In this document: positions 32,474 through 40,330 of the stretch, in pieces | Layout of the letters: every line of letters begins with the position of its first letter | Position numbering within the stretch: position 1 is the stretch's first letter | Origin: a virus | DNA length: 64,000 nucleotides | Reading direction: 5' to 3' (one strand) | Virus record (IMG/VR): IMGVR_UViG_3300012922_000007 | Coordinates: 1 to 64,000 of that record | Notes under the pieces: generated by a model | Databases searched by the model: none | What the model was told of the DNA's origin: nothing | Seen by the model: only the letters and a program-made list of their open reading frames with translations | Translations under genes and position numbers: made by a program

Positions 32474-32895
32474 GCGAGCCTGTTGCGTATTTGTTTTGGT
32501 ATACTTATGGGCCTAGGTGGTATATATTTTGTCCTAGATGTTATAGGGACAGCTGGACCCAAGAATCAAATAAGAAGTACATCTATCCGGTATTCGAGGA
32601 GTATGTTCAGAAATTCCATCTAATATGTCATTCTGGTTGTATTATATCAGGTAAAGAGGAAGATCCTATTTTTGTAAACGCAGATACTACCTCTTTGCCG
32701 TCTCCAAATGAAATTCGAGATGAAATTCGAGGAGAAAATCAGGCAGGCAGTAGTCCGAGTTTCAGAGTTCTGGAACCAATGATATTTAACATACCTGCCG
32801 AGCAGCCATCTCGGAATTATCGAAATTACTTTTCTTATTCTACTAGCACTGATATCTCCAATATCAGGATTGTTCCTAATACAGAGGAAATATGA
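32470..32895 (+). CDS. WPIY zinc-ribbon family member 6
   Basis: 141 residues, MSEPVAYLFWYTYGPRWYIF, CPRC, IYPVFEEYVQKFHLIC, C, SLPSPNEIRDEI, then about 50 extra residues rich in Asn, Ser and Tyr. The start follows CGAGGTCAAA. Confidence 0.78.
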   Translation: MSEPVAYLFWYTYGPRWYIFCPRCYRDSWTQESNKKYIYPVFEEYVQKFHLICHSGCIISGKEEDPIFVNADTTSLPSPNEIRDEIRGENQAGSSPSFRVLEPMIFNIPAEQPSRNYRNYFSYSTSTDISNIRIVPNTEEI

Positions 32896-33035
32896 ACCTC
32901 GGAGACATTGGAGCTTGGGCAGGCGCTATTTTATCTTTAGTCTCGGCTATAGGCTACGCCTTCGCCGGGGATTATCGAAGGGCCTTGTACTTTGGATTCG
33001 CATTTGCTTTGACGTTAACGATTATCTGGAAATAA
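32892..33035 (+). CDS. 47-residue two-span membrane protein
   Basis: MNLGDIGAWAGAILSLVSAI, a short charged loop (GDYRRA), then a second hydrophobic segment. The ATG overlaps the previous stop. Position directly before the ATP-grasp gene. Confidence 0.68.
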   Translation: MNLGDIGAWAGAILSLVSAIGYAFAGDYRRALYFGFAFALTLTIIWK

Positions 33036-33048
33036 CGAGGTCAAAAAC

Positions 33049-33861
33049 TTGAAATACATTCTTAGACGCCGAGGTATGGGCCGAGACTCGTGCCGACTGA
33101 TTGCACAACACAGCACCACGGGTCTCAAAGTTATTCGTAATGACAAATATCAACCCGAGGCCAATTTCCTATTCCGGTGGGGAACTCTCTCAAATGTCCG
33201 GAATCCGGAAAGAGAGATTAACTCTTCCGAGGCTATTCACCTAGCTGCGAATAAGGCAGAGTTTAGGAAGGTATTGCAAGAGGAAAATTTGGCCCCGAAG
33301 ACGTGGTACAATGGATTTGTGTCTTATCCTTGCATAGTCCGACCTTTGCAACATAGCGGAGGACAGAATTTATATGTTTGTAAGGACAGCCTCGATCTAC
33401 AAGCTGCAATTCGAGCGTGTAACGGACAATTTTACGCCTCGGAATTAATAAACAAGAAAGCCGAGTTTAGAGTATATACAGTATCTGGACGAGCCATAGG
33501 TGTGTCCCAGAAATTCCCTCGGGATGCTAATTCGGTTGCTTGGAACGCTAGATGCGGCGGTACGGTGCAGACTGTTAGCTGGGATAACTGGCCTCTACGT
33601 GTACTTAAGTCGGCTATTCGGGCTGATGAACTCTCTGGTTTAGATTTTGCTGCCCTCGATTTGATTGTGGATAACGAGGACAAAGTCTATGTCCTTGAAT
33701 CTAACAGTGCTCCGTCGGTGTCAGATTATCGTGCTAAGTGTTTTGCGAGAGCTTTCGATTATATTATTGCTAACGGAAAAACTCGAATTCCTCTTGTGGG
33801 GCGTCTTGGAGGATGGAGAAAATTTCTCCACCCGTCCTTGTCCTCGGAGGTTTGGCTATGA
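33049..33861 (+). CDS. ATP-grasp ligase (RimK-like)
   Basis: 270 residues from a TTG after CGAGGTCAAAAAC. It shows an N-terminal small domain, a central ATP-binding segment (YPCIVRPLQHSGGQNLYVC), FYASELINKKAEFRVYTV, and the metal-binding C-terminal motif GLDFAALDLIV with VLESNSAPSVS. ATP-grasp ligases activate a carboxylate as acyl phosphate and join it to an amine. With the amidoligase and the Ntn amidotransferase this makes three enzymes of amide chemistry within 7.4 kb. The substrate is unknown. Confidence 0.85.
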   Translation: MKYILRRRGMGRDSCRLIAQHSTTGLKVIRNDKYQPEANFLFRWGTLSNVRNPEREINSSEAIHLAANKAEFRKVLQEENLAPKTWYNGFVSYPCIVRPLQHSGGQNLYVCKDSLDLQAAIRACNGQFYASELINKKAEFRVYTVSGRAIGVSQKFPRDANSVAWNARCGGTVQTVSWDNWPLRVLKSAIRADELSGLDFAALDLIVDNEDKVYVLESNSAPSVSDYRAKCFARAFDYIIANGKTRIPLVGRLGGWRKFLHPSLSSEVWL

Positions 33862-34121
33862 ACGATCGAGTAGGGATATTACTGAAGGATACGCAGAAAC
33901 TATACTTCTTTTGTGCTTTCTGCGCCACTGGCTACGAAAACCTGAAAAGAAGGTATGGGTCGAACTGGGATATTTGGGATGTCTTCGAGGATCAAATCCC
34001 GGAGAACTGGGGCCAACCTTGTCAATCTGGAGGATGTACTAGAACACTAAGGGAAGGAATTCCTTTATTTGCCTCGGAGCTACAGATACAAGAGTTCTAT
34101 GAAATGGTGCAACTCGTATAA
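33858..34121 (+). CDS. WPIY zinc-ribbon family member 7
   Basis: 87 residues, MNDRVGILLKDTQKLYFFC, FC, IWDVFEDQIPENWGQPC, C. The ATG overlaps the ATP-grasp stop (ATGA), after GGAGG, so the two are translated together. Confidence 0.78.
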   Translation: MNDRVGILLKDTQKLYFFCAFCATGYENLKRRYGSNWDIWDVFEDQIPENWGQPCQSGGCTRTLREGIPLFASELQIQEFYEMVQLV

Positions 34122-34371
34122 TTTGTACTTCTTCTGTAACTTCTGTAACGATAGATATGATTTTGCAGGAGATAGAAACGAACGTTGGAAAATTTGGCCT
34201 GTATATTTAGAGCAAATACCAGAGCTATTTGGACAAAAATGTCATCAAGATGATTGTCTTCAGATACTAAAACCAGGTCCGTCGTTATACGAAACGATCT
34301 CGGATATGAGAAAAGATTATAGCATGGTGTCTTTGTATAGGAGGAATAGTGCATCCTCTGGACAGGTTTGA
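34099..34371 (+). CDS. WPIY zinc-ribbon family member 8
   Basis: 90 residues, MKWCNSYNLYFFCNFCNDRY, IWPVYLEQIPELFGQKC, C. The first 10 residues usual in the family are missing. Most similar to member 7. Overlaps it by 23 bp. Confidence 0.72.
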   Translation: MKWCNSYNLYFFCNFCNDRYDFAGDRNERWKIWPVYLEQIPELFGQKCHQDDCLQILKPGPSLYETISDMRKDYSMVSLYRRNSASSGQV

Positions 34372-34498
34372 TAGTTTCGAGGGCATTTCTAATGAGGAAT
34401 TGGCCTCGGTTTATTATGAGGCGCTTAGAGAAAGTGACCTCGATTTACCATGGTTAGAGAAAGAGATGCAAAGACGAGGATTACTTGGAATTACATAG
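34349..34498 (+). CDS. 49-residue acidic protein
   Basis: GTG start after AGGAGG. Product begins HPLDRFDSFEGISNEELASV after the first residue. Helical and acidic. The strong site and overlaps on both sides support it. Confidence 0.65.
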   Translation: MHPLDRFDSFEGISNEELASVYYEALRESDLDLPWLEKEMQRRGLLGIT

Positions 34499-34506
34499 GA
34501 GGAAAT

Positions 34507-34689
34507 ATGTTGACTTGTTCGTGCGGTTCAGTACTTGTAAGTGATGGAACTACGTTTCGATGCCCCTGGGCCTCGGATAAGAATTACCACACCAAACCAC
34601 CTGTTGACCTCGCAGATCTCCGAGTTACCACAATAGACGGACAAGCGAGGATAAAGGGAAAGAAGATCGGGAGGTTAATCAATGTCTAA
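34507..34689 (+). CDS. Zinc-ribbon-like small protein
   Basis: 60 residues, MLTCSCGSVLVSDGTTFRCP, with three Cys, then a basic tail. The start follows AGGAGGAAAT. Confidence 0.65.
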   Translation: MLTCSCGSVLVSDGTTFRCPWASDKNYHTKPPVDLADLRVTTIDGQARIKGKKIGRLINV

Positions 34690-34780
34690 GCCTAGTTACT
34701 TTTGGACGTTTATTGAAGGATTTTTCTTTGGATTTCTTTTAGCTTCATTATTGGGAATAGTGAGGGAGGTGCTTCGATGA
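34682..34780 (+). CDS. 32-residue membrane peptide
   Basis: MSKPSYFWTFIEGFFFGFLL, one membrane segment and a short charged tail. The start follows GGAGGTT and its stop overlaps the next ATG. Confidence 0.55.
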   Translation: MSKPSYFWTFIEGFFFGFLLASLLGIVREVLR

Positions 34781-35127
34781 GAGGACATCCGGCGCAAAAA
34801 GCCTTTGAAATTGACCTTTCGGATGCCCTCGCGAAATTTAACGCTAAAACACGAGGTCGAAGCACTGAAGCGCAGCAATGGAAGCAACTTTTCGTGGCTG
34901 CGACCCTCTGCGGATTCGATATTCAGGTCTTGGACGTTGACCTCGTAGTAGTCACAGAAATCCAGAATCCGGACAAAGATATGACGGATAGATGGACGAG
35001 GAACAGGGACTTGTATTGTCAGCAGCGGGCTATTGTACAGAACGATATCAACAGTTCATATCCGGAACGTTGGCAACCTAATAGCCTCGATTTAGAAATA
35101 ATGAAGGACCTCGGAATTAGTGTTTAG
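34777..35127 (+). CDS. Hypothetical protein
   Basis: 116 residues, MRGHPAQKAFEIDLSDALAK. Two halves: a basic helix and an alpha/beta part. Start in an ATGA overlap after GGGAGG. Its end overlaps the end of the convergent gene by 4 bp. No domain is recognised. Confidence 0.65.
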   Translation: MRGHPAQKAFEIDLSDALAKFNAKTRGRSTEAQQWKQLFVAATLCGFDIQVLDVDLVVVTEIQNPDKDMTDRWTRNRDLYCQQRAIVQNDINSSYPERWQPNSLDLEIMKDLGISV

Positions 35128-35378
35128 TCCTCGGAAATAGACGGAGCTTGAACCGGGTCTGGTAATTTGACCACGCCCGCAACAAAGCCGTTTGGATCGG
35201 CGGGCAAAACTACGGCAATTTGGATAACAATCACTGGTTGTCTGGCAGGAGTCCCGTCTAACCCGAGGCCGGAAGATTCATCAATTATAGAACCAAAGGC
35301 TGTGTTGCCAAGACCCATTGAGAAGGCAATTCGGCTATTCTTGGAAAGTATTTGTCCACTAGTATCACGAAAAACCAT
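35124..35378 (-). CDS. Isolated leftward gene, virion-like
   Basis: 84 residues on the minus strand, MVFRDTSGQILSKNSRIAF, Gly/Pro/Val-rich and beta-like. The start has its own CGAGGTC site. No plus-strand gene with a good start covers this interval. The leftward late promoter at 35876-35913 points at it, with the HNH gene lying in between on the other strand. That suggests a late gene separated from its promoter by an insertion. Confidence 0.65.
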   Translation of the reverse strand: MVFRDTSGQILSKNSRIAFSMGLGNTAFGSIIDESSGLGLDGTPARQPVIVIQIAVVLPADPNGFVAGVVKLPDPVQAPSISED

Positions 35379-35394
35379 TGAAAGGACCTCGTAT

Positions 35395-35883
35395 ATGATT
35401 GATATTAAAACAGCTATTGAAAAATATGGAGCTTGTGAGCACGGGATAATGCCTTATGATACTCCCGATCCGATAAGTCGAAATAATCCTTGCATTTTAT
35501 GCAAAAGAGAATCAACTCTATTAGCACTAAGAAAACGATTTTTATCGGGTAAAACCCAGGCCGATGTAGCTAAGCGTCGAATGCACATATGGAACGCAGG
35601 AGGCAATTTTACTCCAGAAGAATGGCTAGAACGTTTTGACTATTGGGGTAAATGTTGTGTTTTGTGTAATATAGAACTAACCTTACAGAAAAAACACTCT
35701 AATACTGCAACTGTGGGTCATTTGATCCCGGTATCAGAAAAATGGCCGAATAGCAGCAACGAAGCTTGGAATATCGCTCCAATGTGTAAATCTTGTAATT
35801 CCTCTCAAGGAGACCGATATGCTTTAGAAGAATATCCTAAGGGATCTAAAATACTTAGAAAATTCTACAAACACTCTATCTAG
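35395..35883 (+). CDS. HNH endonuclease
   Basis: 162 residues, MIDIKTAIEKYGACEHG, C-x2-C, then WGKCCVLCNIELTL, GHLIPVSEKWPNSSNEAWN and MCKSCNSSQGDR. Zinc-Cys pairs around an H-N core are clear. I chose the ATG at 35395 because longer frames overlap the leftward gene and lack a site. It lies antisense between a late promoter and its gene. Confidence 0.85.
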   Translation: MIDIKTAIEKYGACEHGIMPYDTPDPISRNNPCILCKRESTLLALRKRFLSGKTQADVAKRRMHIWNAGGNFTPEEWLERFDYWGKCCVLCNIELTLQKKHSNTATVGHLIPVSEKWPNSSNEAWNIAPMCKSCNSSQGDRYALEEYPKGSKILRKFYKHSI

Positions 35884-35913
35884 TTAGACGAAGAGAGCAT
35901 AGAAAAAGGTGCG
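35876..35913 (-). promoter_or_regulatory. Putative ECF-type late promoter, copy 3
   Basis: Read leftward: CGCACCTTTTT, then TCGTCTAACTAGATAG with the family spacing. It points through the HNH gene to the leftward gene at 35378. Two changes (A for G, G for A) from the consensus. Confidence 0.7.
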
Positions 35914-35929
35914 AAATGTTGTCTAAAAA

Positions 35930-35967
35930 CGCGCCTTTTTGTACGTTTTGATCGTCAAATTAAACAG
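35930..35967 (+). promoter_or_regulatory. Putative ECF-type late promoter, copy 4
   Basis: CGCGCCTTTTT, then TCGTCAAATTAAACAG with the family spacing, 13 bases before the first start codon of the sigma-factor operon. Together with copy 3 it forms a divergent pair with 16 bp between. If the sigma factor uses it, expression is self-reinforcing. Confidence 0.75.
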
Positions 35968-35979
35968 AGAAAGGTTCAC

Positions 35980-36144
35980 ATGAACGACTTTCCATATCTA
36001 CATTCCGAGGACATCGGCACATCTCCAGTCGGGTTCGTATATTCACAGCCAGTGTTCTACTACTATCCTCAATCTGCTGAAAATAGAGAGGTTGTGCGAC
36101 GGCGTCAATTAATTGACCTCGGACGAGGTGAGACTCGTGACTGA
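35980..36144 (+). CDS. 54-residue leader gene of the sigma operon
   Basis: MNDFPYLHSEDIGTSPVGFV, ending in a basic stretch. It begins after AAAGG and overlaps the sigma start by 8 bp, so it may couple sigma translation to its own. Confidence 0.68.
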   Translation: MNDFPYLHSEDIGTSPVGFVYSQPVFYYYPQSAENREVVRRRQLIDLGRGETRD

Positions 36145-36712
36145 ACTATTGGGCGAAGTTTTATCATACGATCCATCAGGAGTACGAGAAGATACGGAAC
36201 TGATTGAATCCTACAAAAACGGAGATACCGAAGCATTTGGTAAGCTATTCGAAAAATACAAGCATTTTGTCTATAATTGCTGTATTAAGGCACTAAAAAA
36301 TCCGGAAGATGCCGAGGATGTTTCTCAGAATGTTTGGGTTCATTTTTCAGCCTATCTCTTTCAATTTAAAGAAGATTGTTCTGTTCGCACGATTCTTTTC
36401 CGAATTTCAAAAGATCGCTCCATAGACTATATTCGTCAGAAAGATACGAGGTCAGAAGAAGAACAATATTCTCCTGAAGACTTGAAGGAATTATATGCCT
36501 ATTCCAAAGAATCCCCCGACCAGGATCTCCTAGTAAATGATATGCTTAAGTCGCTTGAACCCGAGGAAAAAGCCCTCGTAATTGCTATGGTATTCGAGGG
36601 TCATACAGGCGAGGAAGATGATCTAGCAGGCAAACTTGGAGTTGCGAGGTCAACCGTAAGTCGCAGATTAGACAGAGCTTTAGAGAAATTACGAGGTGAA
36701 ATTAATGGTTGA
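36137..36712 (+). CDS. ECF-type RNA polymerase sigma factor
   Basis: 191 residues from a GTG after GAGGTGAG. Region 2: DTEAFGKLFEKYKHFVYNCC, then NPEDAEDVSQNVWVHF and FRISKDRSIDYIRQ. A linker of about 45 residues follows. Region 4: LEPEEKALVIAMVFEG and LAGKLGVARSTVSRRLDRAL, the DNA-binding helix-turn-helix. There is no region 3, as in ECF factors. It would direct host polymerase to phage promoters, most likely the five-copy family described here, one of which precedes its own operon. An earlier TTG at 36113 is possible. Confidence 0.9.
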   Translation: MTELLGEVLSYDPSGVREDTELIESYKNGDTEAFGKLFEKYKHFVYNCCIKALKNPEDAEDVSQNVWVHFSAYLFQFKEDCSVRTILFRISKDRSIDYIRQKDTRSEEEQYSPEDLKELYAYSKESPDQDLLVNDMLKSLEPEEKALVIAMVFEGHTGEEDDLAGKLGVARSTVSRRLDRALEKLRGEING

Positions 36713-36824
36713 CCATGAATTCTCAGACTCAGTTGAGAAGAATAAAGAACTATTGACGAGGTTGGTCGATTGTAACGATTGTGCTGTTAGGTGGAGTTGT
36801 TCATTAGAGGCGGATGGCCCCTAG
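36705..36824 (+). CDS. 39-residue protein coupled to the sigma gene
   Basis: MVDHEFSDSVEKNKELLTRL, then CNDCAVRWSC. It starts 8 bp before the sigma stop after CGAGGTGAAAT. Genes in this position often encode anti-sigma factors, and this one has a C-x2-C, but it lacks the usual H-x3-C-x2-C motif and is very short. Confidence 0.6.
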   Translation: MVDHEFSDSVEKNKELLTRLVDCNDCAVRWSCSLEADGP

Positions 36825-36868
36825 TTCGGAAAATGTCCGAGGCATAAAAACGAGCCACAGGAGAAGCC

Positions 36869-37045
36869 GTGAGCGAGACTGTTAAATGTCCTAGGTGCGG
36901 CGGGCCAGGGCGACACTCAGGCCCAATCTGTCCGTTCTGTGACGATTGTTGTGCCCAGGAGGGTTACGAGGTCGCGCTCGACCCGTTCTCGCGATTCTTT
37001 GAGAAAATTCGCTGGATAGCCCGACACTGGAGAAAACTGCTATGA
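36869..37045 (+). CDS. Zinc-ribbon protein
   Basis: 58 residues from GTG after AGGAGAAGCC. CPRCGG and CPFCDDCC give two Cys pairs, then a basic helical tail. Its stop overlaps the next ATG. Confidence 0.68.
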   Translation: MSETVKCPRCGGPGRHSGPICPFCDDCCAQEGYEVALDPFSRFFEKIRWIARHWRKLL

Positions 37046-37707
37046 ACGAAGATTGGTCGAATAAGAACGATTTCGCGTCGGGGCAAAATGCGGGGCACAC
37101 CTCCGCGCCGCCCGCTCCAGAGTGCACTTGCGGCTCGCATCCATTGGCTCCTCTTTATCACACGCCAACTTGCCCGAAGGCTTCTGCGGCACAACGCAAG
37201 CCCGCTCCTCCCGCACCCGCAGAATGCCAGAATTGCGATGAGCCGAAAGAGTGGCATGGCTCTGAAGCAGGGAAGATGCATCACGAATTTAATCCCAAGA
37301 GCGCACCCGCGGCGCCCTGCCCAGAATGCAATCGTCCGACTGTTCACACGGCCACAATCTCAGGAATATGCCTATGCGTCTGCAACACATGCAAGCAACC
37401 ATTTATCGGCGCACCCGCAGCGCAAGAGACGGCGGACATTTGGAAGGAATGGGATAGCGACTCGCAACTTGTTAAATGGGCGGATTCTCGTGCCGCTTCT
37501 CTGAAAGACTCTCTAGAAATTCTCGGAGGTCGCGCCGACTTGGAGAAAATGCGAGCAGATATTGCTGAGGAGAAGGTAGAGAGTCTACAACGAGACAATG
37601 TGGTATTACTGGATGCGTTAGAGAAAGCGCAAGGTGAAAAGATTGAGGCCGAGATTAGTATCCGGAATCTGGAAAATACCCTCGAACAGAGCAAGGGAAA
37701 AGATTAA
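37042..37707 (+). CDS. Multi-Cys protein with C-terminal coiled coil
   Basis: 221 residues: three Cys clusters in the first half (CTCGSH, CQNCDEPKEWHG, CPECN, CVCNTC) joined by Ala/Pro linkers, then a 90-residue coiled coil (from about 130). The DNA is more GC-rich than its neighbours. It immediately precedes the polymerase gene. Confidence 0.68.
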   Translation: MNEDWSNKNDFASGQNAGHTSAPPAPECTCGSHPLAPLYHTPTCPKASAAQRKPAPPAPAECQNCDEPKEWHGSEAGKMHHEFNPKSAPAAPCPECNRPTVHTATISGICLCVCNTCKQPFIGAPAAQETADIWKEWDSDSQLVKWADSRAASLKDSLEILGGRADLEKMRADIAEEKVESLQRDNVVLLDALEKAQGEKIEAEISIRNLENTLEQSKGKD

Positions 37708-39786
37708 TTGATACATTGTCATGTAGATTTCGAGAGTAGGTCGCTAAAGGACCTTACTGAAGTGGGAATTGACGTGTATTCAAACGATACGAGTACGCAG
37801 GCGATTCTCCTCGCTTGGGCTATTGATGATGAGCCGGTTAGCATAGTGAGTCTTCTCCGGGATTCTCTACCTAACCGGCTGCTGGAGGCTGTCCATAATC
37901 CGGATGTTATAATGGTAGCCTGGAATTCAATGTTCGAGCGCCACATATTTGCCAAGTGTCTTGGGATAGTGATACCTATTGAACGGTGGCACGATCCGAG
38001 GATAACTGCGAGGTTTGCCTCTATTCCTGGAAGCCTTGAAGAATGTGGGAAGATTTTAAATCTTCCCCTCGAACAACGAAAACTTAAAGAGGGCCATGAT
38101 TTAATCCAATTGTTCAGTATGCCTTATAGAACCGGAGGCGAAGAGACATTATTTGGAATCCAGCCTGCGGAATTCCACGATTGGAACGATAGACCGGAAG
38201 AGTGGAGCCGGTTCGAAGAATATTGTAAACAGGATGTAGCCTGCGAGCGCTTTATTATGAAGGCGTTGCGGGGATTTAAGCTACCTGAAAAAGAGATTCG
38301 AGGATGGTGGTTGGATCAAAGGATTAATGATCGTGGCTTAAAAATTGGATTAGATTTAGTCGGAAATGCTCTAAAACTAGCCGAAAAAGAAAAAGAAGAT
38401 ATTTTATCTAATTTATCAGAAAAAACTGGTCTGGCAAATCCTAATTCTAATCCTCAGATGCTTGCGTGGATAAAAGAGAGAGGATATGTTTTCTCTAGTA
38501 TGGGTAAAGCTTTTGTTGCTAGAGCGTTGGCGGGGGAAAGTCCTCTTACGCCGGAATGTAAAGAGGTCCTTGAACTACGACAGCTATCCTCTCGAACCAG
38601 CTACACCAAGTATATTAATATTCAGAATAGAACTGGACTGGATGGACGACTTCGAGATCAATTTTCATTTTTAGGTTCATCTAGGGCCGGAAGATGGGCA
38701 AGTTTAGGCGGAGCACAGCTCCACAATCTCCCGAGACCTACTAAAGAAGTTAGCAAAAATATGGATTTAGCTGTGGATCTGCTTAGAAAAGGAAATTTTG
38801 AAGAGATTAGATCAAAATTTTCTGATCCAATGGCACTAGCGGTTAGCTGCGTGCGCTGCGCTATTGTTGCAGACAAAGATAAAAACTTGGTGGTAGCGGA
38901 CTATGGGGCTGTGGAAAACAGAGTATTAGGATGGGTGGCGAGGTGCGACGGTATTCTAAAAGTTTTCCGAGATAATCTTGATCCATATGTTAGTTTTGGT
39001 ACATTTATGCACGGTAAATCTTATGAAGAATTAGATCCAGAAGCAAAAGGAATTACGGAGGAAGAAAAAGCAGCTCGAAAAGAGAAAAGACAAGAAGCAA
39101 AACCTGCGGTTTTAGGAGCAGGCTATCGCCTTGGAGGCGGACAGCTTGGTACAGATAAGTTTGGGAACGAAATTCGCACGGGGCTTTGGGGATATTCGAA
39201 GGCTATGGGAGTCGACCTTCCTCAAGAAGAATGCGAAAGAATTGTAGCAGTATTTAGAGCTGCCTATCCTGAAGTTTGTCATCTTTGGTACGATCTTGAA
39301 AATGCTTCTTTCGATTGTCTGGATGGCGGTAAGCATGAGGCCGGCCGATGCGTATTTGAAGCATTCGGAGGCGTGGATAGATTTGATAGAAAGCTCATGC
39401 GAATTACTTTGCCATCCGGCAGGGGGCTTCACTATATAAGACCTCGTGTTGAATCAAGGGAATTTTTCGGTAAACCAAAGAAAACACTAGTATACGAGGG
39501 CATTCATCAGCAAACAAGGAATTGGGAACCTACCACTACACACGGTGGAAAATTAACAGAGAACATCGTGCAAGGGATAGCAAGAGATCTTTTAATGGAA
39601 GCAATGCTTGCTGCAGAAGAAGAAGGATATTTTATTGTTGCCCATGTTCATGATGAAATTGTGTGCGAGGAAAAAGAATTAGGTTTAGAAGGTTTGATTA
39701 AAATAATGATTAAACCACCCGATTGGGGGCAAGATTTACCTTTGTCGGCAGAAGGCTATATCAGTAAATATTACAAGAAAGGGTAA
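37708..39786 (+). CDS. Family A DNA polymerase with 3'-5' exonuclease
   Basis: 692 residues from TTG right after the previous stop. The exonuclease domain has D7 and E9 (VDFES), a middle Asp region (WNSMFERHIF) and YCKQDVACE. The polymerase domain has motif A VVADYGAVENRVLGW, motif B region KPAVLGAGYRLGGGQLG, and motif C VAHVHDEIVCE. There is no 5'-3' exonuclease domain, typical for phage replicases. The second half is visibly poorer in the CGAGG word than the first. Confidence 0.93.
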   Translation: MIHCHVDFESRSLKDLTEVGIDVYSNDTSTQAILLAWAIDDEPVSIVSLLRDSLPNRLLEAVHNPDVIMVAWNSMFERHIFAKCLGIVIPIERWHDPRITARFASIPGSLEECGKILNLPLEQRKLKEGHDLIQLFSMPYRTGGEETLFGIQPAEFHDWNDRPEEWSRFEEYCKQDVACERFIMKALRGFKLPEKEIRGWWLDQRINDRGLKIGLDLVGNALKLAEKEKEDILSNLSEKTGLANPNSNPQMLAWIKERGYVFSSMGKAFVARALAGESPLTPECKEVLELRQLSSRTSYTKYINIQNRTGLDGRLRDQFSFLGSSRAGRWASLGGAQLHNLPRPTKEVSKNMDLAVDLLRKGNFEEIRSKFSDPMALAVSCVRCAIVADKDKNLVVADYGAVENRVLGWVARCDGILKVFRDNLDPYVSFGTFMHGKSYEELDPEAKGITEEEKAARKEKRQEAKPAVLGAGYRLGGGQLGTDKFGNEIRTGLWGYSKAMGVDLPQEECERIVAVFRAAYPEVCHLWYDLENASFDCLDGGKHEAGRCVFEAFGGVDRFDRKLMRITLPSGRGLHYIRPRVESREFFGKPKKTLVYEGIHQQTRNWEPTTTHGGKLTENIVQGIARDLLMEAMLAAEEEGYFIVAHVHDEIVCEEKELGLEGLIKIMIKPPDWGQDLPLSAEGYISKYYKKG

Positions 39787-39787
39787 A

Positions 39788-40330
39788 ATGCCTTCAAAAG
39801 AAGAATACGCGAACATGACCGAGGAACAAAAAAATATCATATTAGAAAGAAATAACAAGTGGAGAGAAAACAATAAAGAGGCTTATGCGATTTCACAAAG
39901 AAATTATAGAAAAAGAAACAAAGAGAAGATAGCTTCGTTGAAAAAGACGCAATATGAGGAAAATAAACATGTTGTTTTATTAGCAGCTAAAATAATTTAT
40001 TATTTACGCAAAGCTCTTATGCCGAATACTTTAGCAGAATCAGGGTCTAGGCAGCAGAGGAAGACTCTTTATAAAATGACTCCAGAACAGCTAGATCAGA
40101 TGTGGAGCGAGCAAGGCGGTGTTTGCAAAATGTGCTCTCTTCCTACTAACAAATTATGCGTAGATCACGATCATAATTGTTGCCCCGGAAAAGCTTCGTG
40201 CGGTAAATGCATCCGTGGCATTTTATGCCATACGTGTAATATTGCTCTGGGGGTATACGAAAAACACAAATCAAATTGCGAAGATTATTTAATAAACTTC
40301 CTAAGAAAACGCGATACGAGGTCAATCTAA
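39788..40330 (+). CDS. Endonuclease VII-type HNH homing nuclease
   Basis: 180 residues: a Lys/Arg/Asn-rich helical N terminus, then CKMCSLP, CVDHDHNCCPGKASCGKC and ILCHTCNIAL. The same signature as the nuclease at 6572 next to terminase. It starts one base after the polymerase stop and its TAA overlaps the next ATG. Confidence 0.88.
   Translation: MPSKEEYANMTEEQKNIILERNNKWRENNKEAYAISQRNYRKRNKEKIASLKKTQYEENKHVVLLAAKIIYYLRKALMPNTLAESGSRQQRKTLYKMTPEQLDQMWSEQGGVCKMCSLPTNKLCVDHDHNCCPGKASCGKCIRGILCHTCNIALGVYEKHKSNCEDYLINFLRKRDTRSI

Noticed and set aside
35167-35394. N-terminal extension of the HNH gene at 35395
   Set aside because: It overlaps the leftward gene entirely, lacks a site and is not HNH-like.
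36705-36824. The 39-residue gene as a classic zinc anti-sigma factor
   Set aside because: The H-x3-C-x2-C motif is absent and it is too short. Kept only as a coupled small gene.
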